From: Flavobacteriales bacterium
GTDB lineage: Bacteria > Bacteroidota > Bacteroidia > Flavobacteriales_C > GCA-002722245
Reading direction: 5' to 3'
DNA length: 64,000 nucleotides
Assembly (NCBI GenBank): GCA_023251075.1
Contig: JAHEZM010000002.1
Span: 124,001-188,000 of the forward strand
Shown here: positions 55,864-64,000 of the stretch, piece after piece
Numbering within the stretch: the first letter of the stretch is position 1
Layout of the letters: each line of letters begins with the position of its first letter
Position numbers and translations under genes: made by a program
Notes under the pieces: generated by a model
The model's database searches: none
The model's input: only the letters and a program-made list of their open reading frames with translations
What the model was told of the DNA's origin: nothing

Positions 55864-57435
55864 TTAATGACTCTTTTTTCCTGAATTATTTATCCTTGAG
55901 ATAATACTTTGCGGTTGATAGTAACTCAATTTGGTGAGGCTATCCGGTTTATCTGGTTTGTTTCTTATTATCGATAAAATATTAGTTAGAGATGTTTCAA
56001 AGTTTATGTAAGGATTGTTTTTATATATTCTGCCCAAAAATTGAACACCCGATTCGCTTATCACGATACTTGGTACGTTTAATTGAGCAGCCTCAGTTAC
56101 AATAGATGATATAGAGCTAAGGTGGTAATCAACTGATTTCAATAAAGTGTACAAGGGCGCATTGGTGGAATTAATCGTGTCATAATTATCACAATTTAAT
56201 TCATTCATTTTTTTTATGAAATCGTTCACCATTCCAGTGTTGAGTGCTCTGGGATGATTTCTTACGTACCAAAATGTAGTTTCTTTTGTTTGTTGAATCA
56301 ATTGAACCAATTTTTCATCAATAAAATCACTTATTGTGAATAAAATGTGAATTTTATGGGTGTTTGATAAATAAGATTTAAGATTTAAGATTGCTTCATT
56401 TTCAAAAAGATCTGTATTCTTCTTCCAAAATTTAATAGGGTTAATTCCAAAAACTAAAGCATGGTGTTTTGAGGTGTTTTTTGCCCAGTTGTTAATCACC
56501 TCATTTTGTTCTTCATCCCATGAAAGAAAATAATTGGGGACCAATTCAAAACCTTTTTTAGGAATTTCACAATTGAATTCATAAACAGGATGCGAATAGG
56601 CTCCATGTTGCACTTCTATAGTTTTTATTCCTAATTCATTTGCTGCTAAAGTTGATGCATAAGTTTCTAGAGAACAGTAAATAGGACAGGCTACATAATC
56701 CGGGTTAATTTTTGCGTATATTTTCTTAAACTCATCTTTCATTGCTAAAATAAGATTCATTTCATACACTAAATCATGAAATTTAAAACGAACTTTTTTC
56801 CCTGATGAAGCTAAGTAATTCTCGAAGTTTTCTTTTTCGAAACCAAATGTTTTTACTACAATATTTTTTTTAAAAATATTTCGAATAAAAGCATTAAGGT
56901 TTTTTCGATAAACACTTAATTCGGCCTTTTTTCTCAAATAATCAAAATTAATAGTTTCGTTATAGTGGGGTTTATTGTTTTTATCATGTAGTGTGAATTC
57001 AATAATAGCAACATTTTCTGGGTGCTCTATAGAGGATAAAAACGCATCAGATTGTGTGTTGAAGTAGCCTCCGTTTATTTTTTGATTCCTGAAACTAGTG
57101 AAAGTGAGGAAAATCCCTTTTTCGGTATTAGTGTTTAATTTATTGGATATGCTTTTTGTATTTATTATGTCGCATTTTTTGTAGTTTTTTTTTGATTCTT
57201 TAAAATTCTTGTAAGCTAGTATTATATCACCTATTTTTTGTTTAAATGTTTTGTTAATGGTTAATGAATCAAAAGAGTCGGAAGGTTCATTTGCATTTCT
57301 ATAAAATTGATAATTAAATGTAGATTTTAACAGTGGCCAAACATGAACATTCTTATAGCTTAGTTGATGTACCGGGAATTCAGTTTCAATTCCTTTAATT
57401 GAATTCACTATGTCATCATAATTGTACTCGTACAT
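55864..57435 (-). CDS. Putative GT-B-type glycosyltransferase of surface glycan, unassigned
   Basis: I do not recognise this 523-residue protein firmly. Its second half has features of GT-B glycosyltransferases acting on surface polymers: TIEVQHGAYSHPVYEF (around residue 272), a YFLSWDE segment, a WYVRNHPRA motif (about 390) and SSIVTEAAQLNVPSIVISESG (about 455-475). VQHG and xxHPR motifs are common in capsule-type and CDP-glycerol-like transferases. No membrane segment. It sits just before the ABC exporter genes in the same direction and converges on pseI, so a nonulosonate transferase is an attractive but unproven idea. Confidence 0.55.
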   Translation of the reverse strand: MYEYNYDDIVNSIKGIETEFPVHQLSYKNVHVWPLLKSTFNYQFYRNANEPSDSFDSLTINKTFKQKIGDIILAYKNFKESKKNYKKCDIINTKSISNKLNTNTEKGIFLTFTSFRNQKINGGYFNTQSDAFLSSIEHPENVAIIEFTLHDKNNKPHYNETINFDYLRKKAELSVYRKNLNAFIRNIFKKNIVVKTFGFEKENFENYLASSGKKVRFKFHDLVYEMNLILAMKDEFKKIYAKINPDYVACPIYCSLETYASTLAANELGIKTIEVQHGAYSHPVYEFNCEIPKKGFELVPNYFLSWDEEQNEVINNWAKNTSKHHALVFGINPIKFWKKNTDLFENEAILNLKSYLSNTHKIHILFTISDFIDEKLVQLIQQTKETTFWYVRNHPRALNTGMVNDFIKKMNELNCDNYDTINSTNAPLYTLLKSVDYHLSSISSIVTEAAQLNVPSIVISESGVQFLGRIYKNNPYINFETSLTNILSIIRNKPDKPDSLTKLSYYQPQSIISRINNSGKKSH

Positions 57436-57471
57436 AATAATCTTCGATTTCCTTACTTGAAATAGTGGTTT

Positions 57472-58758
57472 TTATTTGCCTTGAAATTCCCATTTTATTT
57501 CAGGAGCAACAATCTGATCCGGTCTATAGAGAGATTTAATTCCTCTTGATGTTTTGGAATCAATAATTTCAAAATGTATCACACTTGGATATTGTTTTAC
57601 GTTAGGATAAAACATATTACAACAATTTATTGTAATGGCATATCTACCGGGTTTCAATATTTTGGATGGAATCCAAAGATTGTATTTATGATTACTAGGT
57701 TTTAATGTGCCACACAAATACCCATCTATTAAATCTTCATCGCTGGTTACGAAAATGGTTGATTCCGATTGATCTACAACACTTAAATAGATGTAGTAAT
57801 TTGGTTTGGATTTTAATATTTTGAAAATTACTTCAATCTTAATTTCCTCAATGTATTCAAAGTTATACGAATTCTTTCCTTCGGAATTATATAACCCTAA
57901 CTCTAAGAGTTCGAAATCAACATCATCACTTGGGGAAAATATTTTTTTACCAACCGTTTCAATTCCTAATTTATTAACGCTTTTGTATTTGTCAATAATG
58001 TCATCTACTGATCCTTCTGCTATCTTTTCTCCATTTTTAAGTAGTATAGCTCGAGTGCAGAGTTGTTTTACAGCAGCAAGATTATGGCTAACAAACAAAA
58101 CGGTTTTACCGTTACTTGCGGCATCCTGCATTTTACCCATGCATTTGTTTTGAAACTCATAATCCCCTACGGCGAGCACTTCATCGATAATTAGTATTTC
58201 AGGATCAAGGTGAGCAGCTACGGAAAATGCCAAGCGAACACGCATACCGCTGGAATATCTTTTTACCGGTGTATCTATGAATTTTCGTACTCCAGAAAAT
58301 TCGATAATTTCTTCCATTTTAGAGATAATTTCTTTTTTTGACATACCCAATAAGGTGCCATTTAAAAAAATGTTTTCGCGACCAGTTAAATCGGGGTGAA
58401 AGCCAGTACCAACTTCAAGTAAACTAGCCACTCTTCCTTTAATTTCTATTTCTCCAAAAGTGGGTTCCGTGATTCTTGATAAAACTTTTAATAAAGTACT
58501 TTTTCCTGCACCATTCATTCCAACGATACCCAATACCTCTCCTTTTTTTACTTCAAAGTTAATATCCTTAAGTGCGTAAAAAACATCTTCAGATTCGTCG
58601 GAGGTATTGGCCAATCTCCGTAAATTTTTAAAGCTTTTGAAGGGAGACTTTAAAAAAGAAGTAATTGAAGAAGCCAAACTGTCGTGAAGCTCCTCTTTTA
58701 ATCCAATACGATAACGTTTGGATAAACCTGTTACTTTTATGATTGATTCGTTTTCCAC
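57472..58758 (-). CDS. wzt: O-antigen/polysaccharide ABC transporter ATPase with Wzt C-terminal domain
   Basis: This 428-residue ATPase has Walker A GMNGAGKST (80-88), the signature YSSGMRVRLAFS and Walker B EILIIDEVLAVGD followed by the D-loop and His switch. The N-terminus has an extra 60 residues with a loop before the core, and the last 140 residues (about 285-428) are a beta-sandwich of the Wzt carbohydrate-binding type. In E. coli O8/O9a such domains recognise the capped non-reducing end of the glycan. Its start overlaps the wzm stop by one base. Confidence 0.92.
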   Translation of the reverse strand: MENESIIKVTGLSKRYRIGLKEELHDSLASSITSFLKSPFKSFKNLRRLANTSDESEDVFYALKDINFEVKKGEVLGIVGMNGAGKSTLLKVLSRITEPTFGEIEIKGRVASLLEVGTGFHPDLTGRENIFLNGTLLGMSKKEIISKMEEIIEFSGVRKFIDTPVKRYSSGMRVRLAFSVAAHLDPEILIIDEVLAVGDYEFQNKCMGKMQDAASNGKTVLFVSHNLAAVKQLCTRAILLKNGEKIAEGSVDDIIDKYKSVNKLGIETVGKKIFSPSDDVDFELLELGLYNSEGKNSYNFEYIEEIKIEVIFKILKSKPNYYIYLSVVDQSESTIFVTSDEDLIDGYLCGTLKPSNHKYNLWIPSKILKPGRYAITINCCNMFYPNVKQYPSVIHFEIIDSKTSRGIKSLYRPDQIVAPEIKWEFQGK

Positions 58759-59666
58759 TATGCTACGTCTGCAAAAATACTTTCTTTACTTCTGAAAAAA
58801 TAAAGACCGAAAATTAAAATAATAAGAGTGCTTATACTACCATTGATTATCAATTCAGTTGGCATTTTACTGTAGGCACTGCCGCCAATTAACGAAACTC
58901 TAAAACCTTCAATAATTCCGGCTAATGGAAAAAAACTATATATTGTTTCTATTGTTCCTGATATTCCCTTCATTCCACACCATTTCTCTATATTATCTGC
59001 AATGTATCCAAAACGAGAAAAGGGCCAAACAATAGGAGCTGCGTACATCAGAAATTGAGCAAGAAAGTTAACAATCTGATTTAAGTCTCTGTATTGGATA
59101 GCTAAAGCAGAGAACCATAATGAAATTCCCAACGAAAAGGCAACCAGAAGTATTATTAGAAAAGGTAGATATAAAATATTGTAATTTATTTCGATACTGC
59201 CGGGAACTGTGTAATAATAATAAAACAGCATTGCACCTAAAACCAACATTGCAATTCCAAAATCAACCAACTTTGCAATAATAGGAACAATTGGAATTAT
59301 TACTCGCGGAAAATAAACCTTGGTAATAAATGATTCATTGCTTATTAAACTGGATGTAGAGGCAGTCAATGCAGAAGAAAAATAAGTAAACGGAACTAAA
59401 GCAACAAAGTTAAAAATAGCGAAAGGAACTGTTGAACTGTCCATTTCAACCGTGGCGATATAAGTAAATAAAAATGTAAAAATTACCATTTGAACCAGCG
59501 GCTTTAATACGGCCCATCCAAATCCAATAACACTTTGTTTGTAAACAACGTTCACATCTCTTTTTACCAGGGTAATTAGCAAATCCTTATACTTCATTAA
59601 ATCAACAAAGTCACGTTTGCTAAAGAGCTGCCAGGTTTGTCTTTTTTTGATTTTTAAATGATCCAT
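58758..59666 (-). CDS. wzm: O-antigen/polysaccharide ABC transporter permease
   Basis: This 302-residue membrane protein has six hydrophobic segments and the ABC-2 family features: TLVKRDVNVVYKQSVIGFGWAVLKPLVQM near the N-terminus and QFLMYAAPIVWPFSRFG in the central part. With the downstream ATPase it forms the inner-membrane exporter for a lipid-linked glycan. It overlaps the ATPase gene by one base and follows fcl after 10 bases, so the export and GDP-fucose genes form one unit. Confidence 0.94.
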   Translation of the reverse strand: MDHLKIKKRQTWQLFSKRDFVDLMKYKDLLITLVKRDVNVVYKQSVIGFGWAVLKPLVQMVIFTFLFTYIATVEMDSSTVPFAIFNFVALVPFTYFSSALTASTSSLISNESFITKVYFPRVIIPIVPIIAKLVDFGIAMLVLGAMLFYYYYTVPGSIEINYNILYLPFLIILLVAFSLGISLWFSALAIQYRDLNQIVNFLAQFLMYAAPIVWPFSRFGYIADNIEKWCGMKGISGTIETIYSFFPLAGIIEGFRVSLIGGSAYSKMPTELIINGSISTLIILIFGLYFFRSKESIFADVA

Positions 59667-59676
59667 TATTTGCGAA

Positions 59677-60624
59677 CTATCTTAATGTAATTGTTTCAGT
59701 TTTATCAATGAAAACATCATTGTAAATTTTTCTGATTCCGTCTTCCAACTTTATTTTTGCCTTCCAGCCAAGAGAATTGATAAATGCACTATCCATCAAT
59801 TTTTTCATAGTACCATCAGGCTTAGAAGTGTTGTTTTTTATAGTTCCTTTAAATTCAGTAGTTTTTTTAACGATTTCAGCCAATTCTCCAATACTAATAT
59901 CTTCACCAAAACCAATATTTACCAATTGTAATCCATCATAGTTTTTCATTAGAAATAAAGAGGCATCAGCTAAATCATCCACATGTAAGAATTCTCGTCT
60001 CGGATTACCTGTTCCCCAAATTTCAACTGAATCTGCATTAGCTTCTTTTGCTTCATGAAATTTTCGTAAAAGAGCCGGAAGTACGTGAGAGTTGTTCAGG
60101 TCGTAATTGTCGTTTGGTCCATATAAATTAGTGGGCATTCCTGAAATGAAATTACATCCGTATTGACGTTTGTAGTTTTCACACATTTTTAATCCGGCAA
60201 TTTTAGCTAAAGCATATGGTTCATTAGTTTCTTCCAAAACGCTAGTCAATAAGTATTCTTCTTTAATAGGCTGTGGTGCGTTTTTAGGATAAATACATGA
60301 AGAGCCTAAAAACAGGAGTTTTTTTACGCCATTCACATAAGATTGATGAATAACATTACATTCAATCATCAAGTTTTGATAGATAAAATCAGCTCTAAAA
60401 ACATTGTTGGCGTGAATTCCACCCACTTTTGCTGCAGCTAAAAAAACATATTCAGGTTTTTCTTTTGCGAAAAAATCAGTTACGGCTTGCTGATTGGTGA
60501 GATCAAGTTCTTTTGATGTTCTAAATATGATATTGCTATAGCCTTCATTTTTAAGTTTTCTAACGATTGCTGAACCCACCATTCCGCGATGCCCTGCGAC
60601 ATAAATTTTAGCTGATTTTTCCAT
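59677..60624 (-). CDS. fcl: GDP-L-fucose synthase
   Basis: Fcl (315 residues) epimerises and reduces GDP-4-keto-6-deoxy-mannose to GDP-L-fucose with NADPH. It has GHRGMVGSA (11-19) for NADP, GSSCIYP (107-113) and the catalytic Tyr137-Lys141 in YALAK. Cys110 in the SCIYP segment and the later [13 protein letters not shown]-like [13 protein letters not shown] complete the pattern. It lies 2 bases after gmd. Confidence 0.96.
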   Translation of the reverse strand: MEKSAKIYVAGHRGMVGSAIVRKLKNEGYSNIIFRTSKELDLTNQQAVTDFFAKEKPEYVFLAAAKVGGIHANNVFRADFIYQNLMIECNVIHQSYVNGVKKLLFLGSSCIYPKNAPQPIKEEYLLTSVLEETNEPYALAKIAGLKMCENYKRQYGCNFISGMPTNLYGPNDNYDLNNSHVLPALLRKFHEAKEANADSVEIWGTGNPRREFLHVDDLADASLFLMKNYDGLQLVNIGFGEDISIGELAEIVKKTTEFKGTIKNNTSKPDGTMKKLMDSAFINSLGWKAKIKLEDGIRKIYNDVFIDKTETITLR

Positions 60625-60626
60625 CC

Positions 60627-61739
60627 TTATTCGCTCCAGTTTTTAATAACGTGACCAGCGTCTTTCAAGAGTTTATCTCTACTAAATAATTTAACATCGG
60701 AGGCTACCATTTCTTCAACCAATTGTTTTAGATTTCTTTTGGGTTCCCATCCCAATTTTTTCTTCGCTTTAGAAGGATCTCCAATTAATAACTCAACTTC
60801 AGTCGGGCGGAAATATCTTGGATCGATAGCAATTACAACTTGTCCAACAGGGATTTGATATTCAGGATTTGAGCAAGAAACAACGGTTGCTTTTTCATTA
60901 ACTCCTTCGCCTTTAAATTCTAATTCAACTCCAACTTCTCTGAAGGCCATAATAATGAAATCACGAATAGTTGTAGTAACACCTGTTGCCACTACAAAAT
61001 CTTCAGGTTTGTCTTGTTGCAACATTAACCACATTGCTTCTATATAATCCTGGGCATGACCCCAATCTCTTTTGGCATCAATGTTTCCTAGGTAACAATC
61101 TTTTTGAAGTCCTAAAGCAATTCTAGCAACTGCTCTTGTAATTTTTCTGGTAACAAATGTTTCTCCACGTAAAGGAGATTCGTGATTGAAAAGAATACCA
61201 TTACATGCATACATGTTGTATGCTTCTCTGTAGTTTATTGTAATCCAGTATCCGTATAATTTTGCTACTGCATAAGGGGAACGAGGATAAAAGGGAGTAG
61301 TTTCTTTTTGTGGTACTTCCTGAACTAAACCATACAATTCAGAAGTTGACGCTTGATAGAATCTGGTTTTCTTTTCTAAACCTAAAATTCTTATTGCTTC
61401 TAGTATTCTCATTGTTCCTAAACCATCAACGTTGGCTGAATATTCAGGTTCTTCAAAAGAAACGTGCACGTGTGACATCGCTCCTAGATTGTAAATCTCA
61501 TCAGGTTGAACTTGTTGAATGATTCGAATAATGTTAGTAGAGTCAGAAAGATCACCATAATGGTTAATTAATTTCACATTTTTTTCATGTAAATCTTTAT
61601 AGAGATGATCTATTCTTTGTGTGTTAAATAATGATGATCTTCTTTTTATTCCATGTACTTCGTAGCCTTTATTTAATAAAAATTCGGCTAAATACGCCCC
61701 GTCCTGTCCCGTAATACCTGTGATTAATGCTTTTTTCAT
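60627..61739 (-). CDS. gmd: GDP-mannose 4,6-dehydratase
   Basis: Gmd (370 residues) converts GDP-mannose to GDP-4-keto-6-deoxy-D-mannose. It shows the NADP motif [16 protein letters not shown] (7-22), [15 protein letters not shown] (131-137) and Tyr156-Lys160 in SPYAVAK, with [15 protein letters not shown] later. First gene of the minus-strand unit gmd-fcl-wzm-wzt-523-residue protein. Confidence 0.97.
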   Translation of the reverse strand: MKKALITGITGQDGAYLAEFLLNKGYEVHGIKRRSSLFNTQRIDHLYKDLHEKNVKLINHYGDLSDSTNIIRIIQQVQPDEIYNLGAMSHVHVSFEEPEYSANVDGLGTMRILEAIRILGLEKKTRFYQASTSELYGLVQEVPQKETTPFYPRSPYAVAKLYGYWITINYREAYNMYACNGILFNHESPLRGETFVTRKITRAVARIALGLQKDCYLGNIDAKRDWGHAQDYIEAMWLMLQQDKPEDFVVATGVTTTIRDFIIMAFREVGVELEFKGEGVNEKATVVSCSNPEYQIPVGQVVIAIDPRYFRPTEVELLIGDPSKAKKKLGWEPKRNLKQLVEEMVASDVKLFSRDKLLKDAGHVIKNWSE

Positions 61740-61761
61740 TCTATGGATTTTTTTGTATGCG

Positions 61762-61769
61762 CGAATTTA
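61762..61769 (-). promoter_or_regulatory. -7 box of gmd
   Basis: Minus strand TAAATTCGCGCA, the same 12 bases as at the GT-A glycosyltransferase promoter (44785-44796). It ends 22 bases before the gmd ATG. The shared sequence could reflect joint control of the two ends of the glycan locus. Confidence 0.45.
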
Positions 61770-61879
61770 ATGTTATTTTTTAATTAATACCGATAAATGG
61801 GTTTAAATACTTACCGTCTTTTGCCGCTAAATAGCATGAGGCTAATAAATTCATTTAAAAAAGTACCTTTTGAGCTGAA

Positions 61880-62839
61880 TTACCCTTCAATTATTTTTAT
61901 CAATAATTCTTGAAATGAAACTCCAATGGCTGCGGCCTGTTGAGGTAAAATGCTTTTGGCGCTCATTCCCGGAATGGTATTTACTTCTATCAAAAAAAAC
62001 TCATTGTCTTTTAAGATGAAATCAATTCTCGATACGTTTTTACATCTCATGATTTTGAAGACTTTTACCGCAATGGCCTGACATTTTTCACTTAGTTCTT
62101 TGGGTAAATTGGCAGGTGTTTCTTCCTTGGCACCATCTTCTCCATATTTATCTGCAAAGTCGAAAAACTCATTTTTAGGCATTACCTCTGTCAATGGAAG
62201 TGCTTTGGTTGTTCCATCAAATCCCATTACACCACAAGTGAATTCTCTTCCTTGAATAAACTCTTCAACAATAATTTCATCATCATGTAGAAAAGCTATT
62301 TCCAAAGCTTTTTTCAATTCGGCTTCATTTTTTGCTTTTGAAGTTCCCACACTTGATCCACCATTGTTTGGCTTTACGAAGCAAGGGTATTTTGCCTTTG
62401 ATAGGTATTCATTTTCTTGATCTCCTCTGTAAACTACAAAAGACATAGGAACCTGAATTCCACTTTCTCTTAAGAATCTGGTGGTCCAGTTTTTATTCAT
62501 CGTTAGGGCTGAAGTCAATACTCCACTTGATGTATAAGGTAACCCCACTAAACTGAAATAACTTCCTAAAACACCATTTTCTCCTGGTGCACCATGAATC
62601 ATATTCAATACCTTATCGAAAGTTATCTTGTTGCCATTCACTGTTATACTAAAATCATTTTTATCTACAGGAAATTCTGTATTAGTATTGTCTTTATGTA
62701 CCCATTTAGTAGTTGAAATAAAAATGGGATACACATTGTATTTTGTTCCTACCAAAGCATTTTTTACCTGAGAGGCGCTTTTTTCAGATATTTCGGCTTC
62801 TTTACTAAATCCGCCATAAACAAGAGCTATATTCTTCAT
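61880..62839 (-). CDS. ddl: D-alanine--D-alanine ligase
   Basis: Ddl (319 residues) joins two D-alanines for peptidoglycan precursors. It is an ATP-grasp enzyme: N-terminal VYGGFSKEAEISEKSA, the CFVKPNNGGSSVGTSKA ATP-binding segment, EEFIQGREFTCGVMG, and RIDFILKDNEFFLIEVNTIPGMS with the Mg and second substrate sites. No D-Lac-type changes are obvious. The divergent PASTA gene begins 101 bases away; ddl, PASTA and rluD are commonly neighbours in Bacteroidota. Confidence 0.96.
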   Translation of the reverse strand: MKNIALVYGGFSKEAEISEKSASQVKNALVGTKYNVYPIFISTTKWVHKDNTNTEFPVDKNDFSITVNGNKITFDKVLNMIHGAPGENGVLGSYFSLVGLPYTSSGVLTSALTMNKNWTTRFLRESGIQVPMSFVVYRGDQENEYLSKAKYPCFVKPNNGGSSVGTSKAKNEAELKKALEIAFLHDDEIIVEEFIQGREFTCGVMGFDGTTKALPLTEVMPKNEFFDFADKYGEDGAKEETPANLPKELSEKCQAIAVKVFKIMRCKNVSRIDFILKDNEFFLIEVNTIPGMSAKSILPQQAAAIGVSFQELLIKIIEG

Positions 62840-62907
62840 TAAATAAAATTATGAGGTAAATTTAGTTCTTTATTCATTTTAAAATCTTTCAAGTAGAAGA
62901 TATAATT

Positions 62908-62915
62908 TATATTTG
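62908..62915 (+). promoter_or_regulatory. -7 box of the PASTA-protein gene
   Basis: TATATTTGC, 25 bases before the ATG at 62941, with a weak TTTC 18 bases upstream in place of TTTG. Same octamer as at the PhyH gene. Confidence 0.45.
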
Positions 62916-62940
62916 CCTGTTAATAAGTGCCAATATCTGT

Positions 62941-63717
62941 ATGAAATTTTTTTTAAGCAAAGTCTTTTTTCTCAGTTTGTTCGTCGCATTGCTGATAACA
63001 GCTGGACTCCTTTTTTTCGTTGTTTCTTATCTCGGAAGCTTCACGCATCATGATGAGAAAATATTGGTTCCCAATGTAATTGGGAAAAAAGTAGGAGAGT
63101 TGGATGAGCTCATCACAGAGAAAGGATTTGAATACATCATCAACGATTCCATATTCGATAATAAAAAACCTAAAGGTATTGTAGTGGATCAATCTCCATC
63201 GCCTGAATATTTTGTTAAAGAAGGCAGAACAATGTATTTAACTATTAATGCCAGAACAAGAAAGAAAATTCAAATTAAATCGGATGTAGTGGATTTATCA
63301 CTTCGAGCTGCTTTAACAGATTTGCAGTCGCAAGGTGTTAAGGTAATATTGAAACCCCGTCCCTCTACTCCGGTGGGAGTTGTTTTAGGCTTGAATTATA
63401 ATGGGAAGAAAGTTATTCCTAATGAAACCTGGATTATTGAAGGTGATGAAGTGGAGTTAACTTATTCTTCTTCTTCTCGTCCATCGGTTTATTACGAAAA
63501 TTATTATGGACTTACCGTAAAAGATGCTGTCAGCACTGTTGAAAGTAAAGGTTTTTCCGCCGAGTTAGTAGGAACTACCGGAACTATTTGTAAAACAGAA
63601 GCAGATACAATGGGTGCTAAGGTGATTAAGCAATTGCCTGAATATAAAGAGGGAATGATGCTGAGGCCTGGTAGCCCTGTTATCTTGTATTTTTCTTGTG
63701 ACTCTATTGCAAAATAG
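62941..63717 (+). CDS. Membrane-anchored PASTA-domain protein (no kinase domain)
   Basis: This 258-residue protein has one N-terminal transmembrane segment (about residues 9-30) and three successive extracytoplasmic PASTA-like repeats (about 42-110, 112-185 and 187-258). Each has the IGKKVGELDELITEKGF-type helix and a GxxV... turn. PASTA domains usually bind muropeptides and are best known from serine/threonine kinases and penicillin-binding proteins; here neither is fused. The context with ddl suggests a role in peptidoglycan sensing or scaffolding. Confidence 0.85.
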   Translation: MKFFLSKVFFLSLFVALLITAGLLFFVVSYLGSFTHHDEKILVPNVIGKKVGELDELITEKGFEYIINDSIFDNKKPKGIVVDQSPSPEYFVKEGRTMYLTINARTRKKIQIKSDVVDLSLRAALTDLQSQGVKVILKPRPSTPVGVVLGLNYNGKKVIPNETWIIEGDEVELTYSSSSRPSVYYENYYGLTVKDAVSTVESKGFSAELVGTTGTICKTEADTMGAKVIKQLPEYKEGMMLRPGSPVILYFSCDSIAK

Positions 63718-63766
63718 TTAAAATATCTATTTTGCATGAGCGTTATATCTTCCTTAAATTTACGAT

Positions 63767-64000
63767 ATGAGGTATAACCTTCTCTTTTTGTTTTCTTTTT
63801 TTATTTCTCTGGTTTCGGCACAAGAGGTAGTGATAGGTTTGCAATCCAATCCACAATTACAAAAGAAAATTTCTCCTCAATATGCCGCTACTTATGGGTC
63901 GGCACATTTTTATAAATACAAAGAACTTAAAAAAACACTTCCGTTTATTGATGATTTCTCCAGCAATCATCTTAAAGTATTTATTACAGATACTACTTCT
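63767..64000 (+). CDS. 5' end of a large secreted protein (partial)
   Basis: The frame opens at ATG 63767 and stays open to the window end (78 codons). Residues 1-20 form a Sec signal peptide (MRYNLLFLFSFFISLVSAQE, with cleavage after VSA), and the mature part continues VVIGLQSNPQLQ and later LPFIDDFSSN. The IDDFS-type segment recurs at the start of large gliding-motility and T9SS-type proteins, but the C-terminus with a sorting domain is outside the window. Confidence 0.7.
   Translation, partial: MRYNLLFLFSFFISLVSAQEVVIGLQSNPQLQKKISPQYAATYGSAHFYKYKELKKTLPFIDDFSSNHLKVFITDTTS

Overview
The window comes from an AT-rich member of the Bacteroidota. The evidence is: the gene order of the ribosomal region (fusA directly followed by rpsJ with no tuf, secY followed by map and infA with no adk, rplQ followed by carA and eno); the Bacteroidota-specific DUF4290 gene beside murA; cysteine-free S14 and L36; the near absence of Shine-Dalgarno sequences; and repeated Bacteroidota-type -7 boxes of the form TAnnTTTG or TAnnTTCG. 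No rRNA, tRNA, insertion sequence, prophage or CRISPR array was seen.

Layout. Positions 1-4912 (minus strand) hold uvrD/pcrA, DUF4290, murA, a TlpA-like thioredoxin and the start of an unidentified acidic protein. Positions 5158-22974 (plus strand) hold a nearly uninterrupted str-S10-spc-alpha ribosomal supercluster with fusA, secY, map, infA and rpoA, followed by a terminator, then carA, eno and a second terminator. Positions 25593-32223 hold an N-acyltransferase, a small membrane protein and the threonine operon thrA-thrB-thrC, whose two gaps carry related palindromic repeats.

Positions 32361-39094 hold a surface-glycan decoration block. It contains a NodU/CmcH O-carbamoyltransferase, a 49-residue DUF5989 membrane peptide missed by ordinary ORF length cut-offs, an SxtJ-like membrane protein, two membrane-anchored SGNH-like proteins and an MBOAT acyltransferase. 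The first four families match the sxtI/K/J/L set of cyanobacterial saxitoxin clusters, here without any saxitoxin backbone genes. Housekeeping genes follow (lepA, metF, an alpha/beta hydrolase, thiL).

Positions 43831-61739 form a surface-polysaccharide locus. The plus strand encodes a pseudaminic-acid-type nonulosonate pathway (pseB, pseC, SpsF-like cytidylyltransferase, pseG, pseI), plus a PhyH-type dioxygenase, an aldo/keto reductase, a class-III aminotransferase and a PIG-L deacetylase. No PseH acetyltransferase is seen; a sugar formyltransferase-like gene lies between pseG and pseI instead, suggesting an N-formylated nonulosonate. The minus strand encodes a methyltransferase, two glycosyltransferase candidates, an O-antigen-type ABC exporter (Wzm plus Wzt with C-terminal domain) and GDP-L-fucose synthesis (gmd, fcl). 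The window ends with ddl, a kinase-less PASTA protein and the start of a large secreted protein.

Taken together, the second half of the window makes, decorates (carbamoyl, acyl, possibly formyl and methyl groups) and exports a complex cell-surface glycan. All functions are inferred from motifs and family knowledge; no database search was possible.
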